Assembly (NCBI GenBank): GCA_011051825.1
Contig: DRKH01000118.1
Coordinates: 1-6,851, forward strand
Reading direction: 5' to 3'
DNA length: 6,851 nt
Source of the DNA: Desulfobulbus sp.
Lineage (GTDB): Bacteria > Desulfobacterota > Desulfobulbia > Desulfobulbales > Desulfobulbaceae
Part shown: piece by piece, positions 5,722 through 6,851 of the stretch
How positions within the stretch are numbered: position 1 is the first letter of the stretch
Layout: each line of letters starts with the position of its first letter
Position numbers and translations under genes: made by a program
Notes under the pieces: generated by a model
Database searches by the model: none
What the model was told of the DNA's origin: nothing
Seen by the model: only the letters and a program-made list of their open reading frames with translations

Positions 5722-6117
5722 TTAGTGACAGTTCGCATGTCCCGTGCAGGCCTGGTCTGCCCGGATGATCGGAAATTGATTCTTTAACATCCCGTCGACA
5801 ACCGATTCGACCGTTGCTGCAGTGTTTTGATCCGCATAGAATACATCGATGCCGACCTCCACAAATCCCTGCAGGGGACGGGCTCCGATCCCGCCGACAA
5901 CTATTGCCTTAACATCCTGATTTTTCAAAAACTGCACGGGAACCATGCAGCCACCGGCTCCGTGTTCCTGATTGGCTACGGTGCCGACATCGGCAATTTC
6001 ACCATCCTGAACTTTGATGATGGTAAAGACATCGCAATGACCGAAGTGATCGGAGCGTTTGGCTTCCAGGCCGCCGGGATTGTTTGATGGGACGGCAAAC
6101 ACCAGTGAAGTATTCAT
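5722..6117 (-). CDS. NifX/NifB-C-terminal-like (dinitrogenase FeMo-cofactor family) protein
   Basis: The product has 131 residues, the usual size of a single-domain member of the family that binds or carries iron-molybdenum-type clusters (NifX, NafY, the C-terminus of NifB and orange-protein relatives). Recognisable elements are VFAVPSNNPGGLEAKRSDHFGHC (6-28) with the hallmark DHFGHC, EHGAGGCMVP (51-60), and KAIVVGGIGARPLQGFVEVGIDVFYAD (70-96), the glycine-rich core of the RNase H-like fold. The tail CTGHANCH (124-131) is rich in Cys and His and may ligate metal. The ATG at 6117 has AAGGAG ten bases upstream. No nifHDK or other nitrogenase gene is present, so a nitrogen-fixation role is not implied; orange-protein-like or generic metal-cluster handling fits as well. 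DUF134 follows on the same strand after 262 bp, and the ferredoxin after that. Confidence 0.9.
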   Translation of the reverse strand: MNTSLVFAVPSNNPGGLEAKRSDHFGHCDVFTIIKVQDGEIADVGTVANQEHGAGGCMVPVQFLKNQDVKAIVVGGIGARPLQGFVEVGIDVFYADQNTAATVESVVDGMLKNQFPIIRADQACTGHANCH

Positions 6118-6127
6118 GTTCTAAGTT

Positions 6128-6133
6128 CTCCTT
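6128..6133 (-). promoter_or_regulatory. ribosome binding site of the NifX-like gene
   Basis: AAGGAG on the minus strand lies ten bases before the ATG at 6117 and fixes that start. Confidence 0.6.
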
Positions 6134-6150
6134 GTTGAATGGAAAGTGTA

Positions 6151-6190
6151 TCTGAGGCATTCTGCCTCAGAATATTTTTGGTTTTTTATG
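6151..6190 (+). terminator. terminator-like hairpin in the NifX-like gene's 5' region, + orientation
   Basis: TCTGAGGC (6151-6158) and GCCTCAGA (6164-6171) form a perfect 8-bp stem with a 5-nt loop. On the + strand it is followed by AATATTTTTGG and six Ts, the form of an intrinsic terminator. It would stop transcription that crosses the NifX-like gene in the antisense direction. On the minus strand it is a hairpin 17 bases upstream of the ribosome site instead. Confidence 0.45.
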
Positions 6191-6476
6191 GCACAAAAAA
6201 TTTTTTTATTACCCACAATCCTCAGCCGAATGCAAGGGATACCATCGCTGAATACCGGAGGCCATTACGAACCCAGTAAATTAATGATGAATTTACAGGG
6301 CCCTGCAATCCGGAAGAACAAGCGATGTTATCCCTGAGTTGTGAAAAGCTGAGCTTTGTACGTAATCAGGAAAAATTTGATGGCACAAACGCAGGGGATA
6401 CAATGTTTTTATTTGGGCATATGCACACGATATTTCCTTTGCCTGCTGCTGTCAAGGCCGAAATATGCTGCAGGTT
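6191..6476. other. non-coding region upstream of the NifX-like gene
   Basis: No convincing gene on either strand: the open frames present lack ribosome sites and recognisable protein character. Symmetrical sequences are frequent: GTAAATT/AATTTAC (6276-6282 and 6290-6296) abutting the palindrome CAGGGCCCTG (6296-6305), AAAGCT-G-AGCTTT (6345-6357) and a third GCATATGC (6417-6424). These are candidate regulator sites for the NifX-like gene. A minus-strand TTGACA is at 6454-6449, without a good -10. I found no convincing sigma54 -24/-12 site. Confidence 0.4.
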
Positions 6477-6600
6477 GTAACTGTTCAGGAGTGCACACGC
6501 GGTGCCTTCGCATACCTCTTTCTACGGTTAAGTCGCCCGGCAGAGCCACTGCCTGTAGCCTGGTTGTCCGGCTACAGGCGGAAATGGGTGCTCCTGACAT
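6477..6600. repeat. dispersed inverted-repeat element, copy B
   Basis: It begins with GTAACTGTTCAGGAG (6477-6491), identical over 15 bases to the start of copy C at 6727 and related to copy A at 1225. The likely right end is GTGCTCCTGAC (6588-6598), an imperfect inverse of the left end. Inside is a perfect 10-bp hairpin, GCCTGTAGCC (6551-6560) with GGCTACAGGC (6570-6579) and a 9-nt loop. The right boundary is an estimate. Confidence 0.55.
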
Positions 6601-6726
6601 CTGCGTTTTTTTGTATGCCGGCGAAGGGTTCGGCCTCTGCAGGGGGAAGACGATGGATCGGGTTGAGGTGACCATTCTTTTCCATGGACAACTCTTGCAC
6701 CTTCAAGTATTTTATAATATTTTTTG

Positions 6727-6851
6727 GTAACTGTTCAGGAGCACCCCACGGAGTCTACGCTCGAAGTCTGCGCTTATCTACCTCTCTGCACGGTCAGGCC
6801 TGATTCACATAGGAATCACTATAGTTCACAGGCCTGACTGCACAGATATGG
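6727..6851. repeat. dispersed inverted-repeat element, copy C, cut by the window end
   Basis: The left end GTAACTGTTCAGGAG (6727-6741) is exactly 250 bp after the same sequence in copy B. It continues into CACC, CACGGAGTCT, GCTTA, CTACCTCT and GCACGGTC modules that parallel the first unit of copy A (1240-1283). An internal 10-bp stem GTCAGGCCTG (6793-6802) pairs with CAGGCCTGAC (6829-6838), and GATTC/GAATC (6802-6806 and 6813-6817) is nested within it. The right terminal repeat, if present, lies outside the window. Confidence 0.6.

Noticed and set aside
6185..6205. TGGCAC sequences (also near 6380 and 4378) as sigma54 -24 elements
   Set aside because: None is followed at the right distance by the TTGC -12 element, and none points correctly at a gene.
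6356..6730. 124-codon open frame on the + strand
   Set aside because: It runs through repeat copy B and its hairpin, has no ribosome site, and the protein shows no coherent domain.
1..6851. CRISPR array, tRNA or rRNA genes, transposase
   Set aside because: No regularly spaced identical repeats, no cloverleaf-like gene and no transposase-like reading frame were seen.

Overview
The window looks like a chromosomal segment from a Gram-negative anaerobe, most likely a Desulfobacterota (deltaproteobacterial) sulfate or sulfur metaboliser. The reasons are moderate GC, dTDP-rhamnose genes, a PilJ-type chemoreceptor, and a DUF134 / NifX-like / two-cluster ferredoxin neighbourhood typical of such anaerobes. 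This assignment is inference; there is no rRNA or other marker to settle it.

Layout. (1) 1-590, + strand: the 3' end of an RNase II/R-family exoribonuclease, cut by the window edge. (2) 639-2487, - strand: rfbB then rfbC (dTDP-glucose 4,6-dehydratase and dTDP-4-keto-6-deoxyglucose 3,5-epimerase), converging on the ribonuclease gene. They are separated by a 161-bp repeat element with 16-bp perfect terminal inverted repeats. A very good sigma70-type promoter precedes rfbB, and its -35 box forms the loop of a perfect 12-bp inverted repeat. (3) 2638-4281, - strand: a membrane chemoreceptor with a PilJ/NarX-like sensor motif. (4) 4695-6117, - strand: in transcription order a NifX/NifB-C-terminal-like cofactor-binding protein, a DUF134 (UPF0251) DNA-binding protein and a 2[4Fe-4S] ferredoxin, each with sizeable upstream regulatory sequence. 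(5) 6118-6851: no convincing gene; it holds inverted repeats and two more members of the dispersed repeat family seen at 1224-1384.

How the genes work together. rfbB and rfbC make two consecutive steps of dTDP-L-rhamnose synthesis for O-antigen or another surface glycan; rmlA and rmlD are not in the window. The NifX-like protein, DUF134 regulator and ferredoxin plausibly form a small metal-cluster or redox module: DUF134 and NifX-like domains are often neighbours or fused in anaerobes, but the actual function is unknown.

The least explained parts are non-coding: a leader upstream of the DUF134 gene with nested stems and a long-range pairing that ends in a U7 run; two GCATATGC palindromes placed in the ferredoxin promoter; the inverted repeat cradling the rfbB -35 box; and the three-member repeat family. 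No CRISPR array, tRNA, rRNA or transposase gene was seen.
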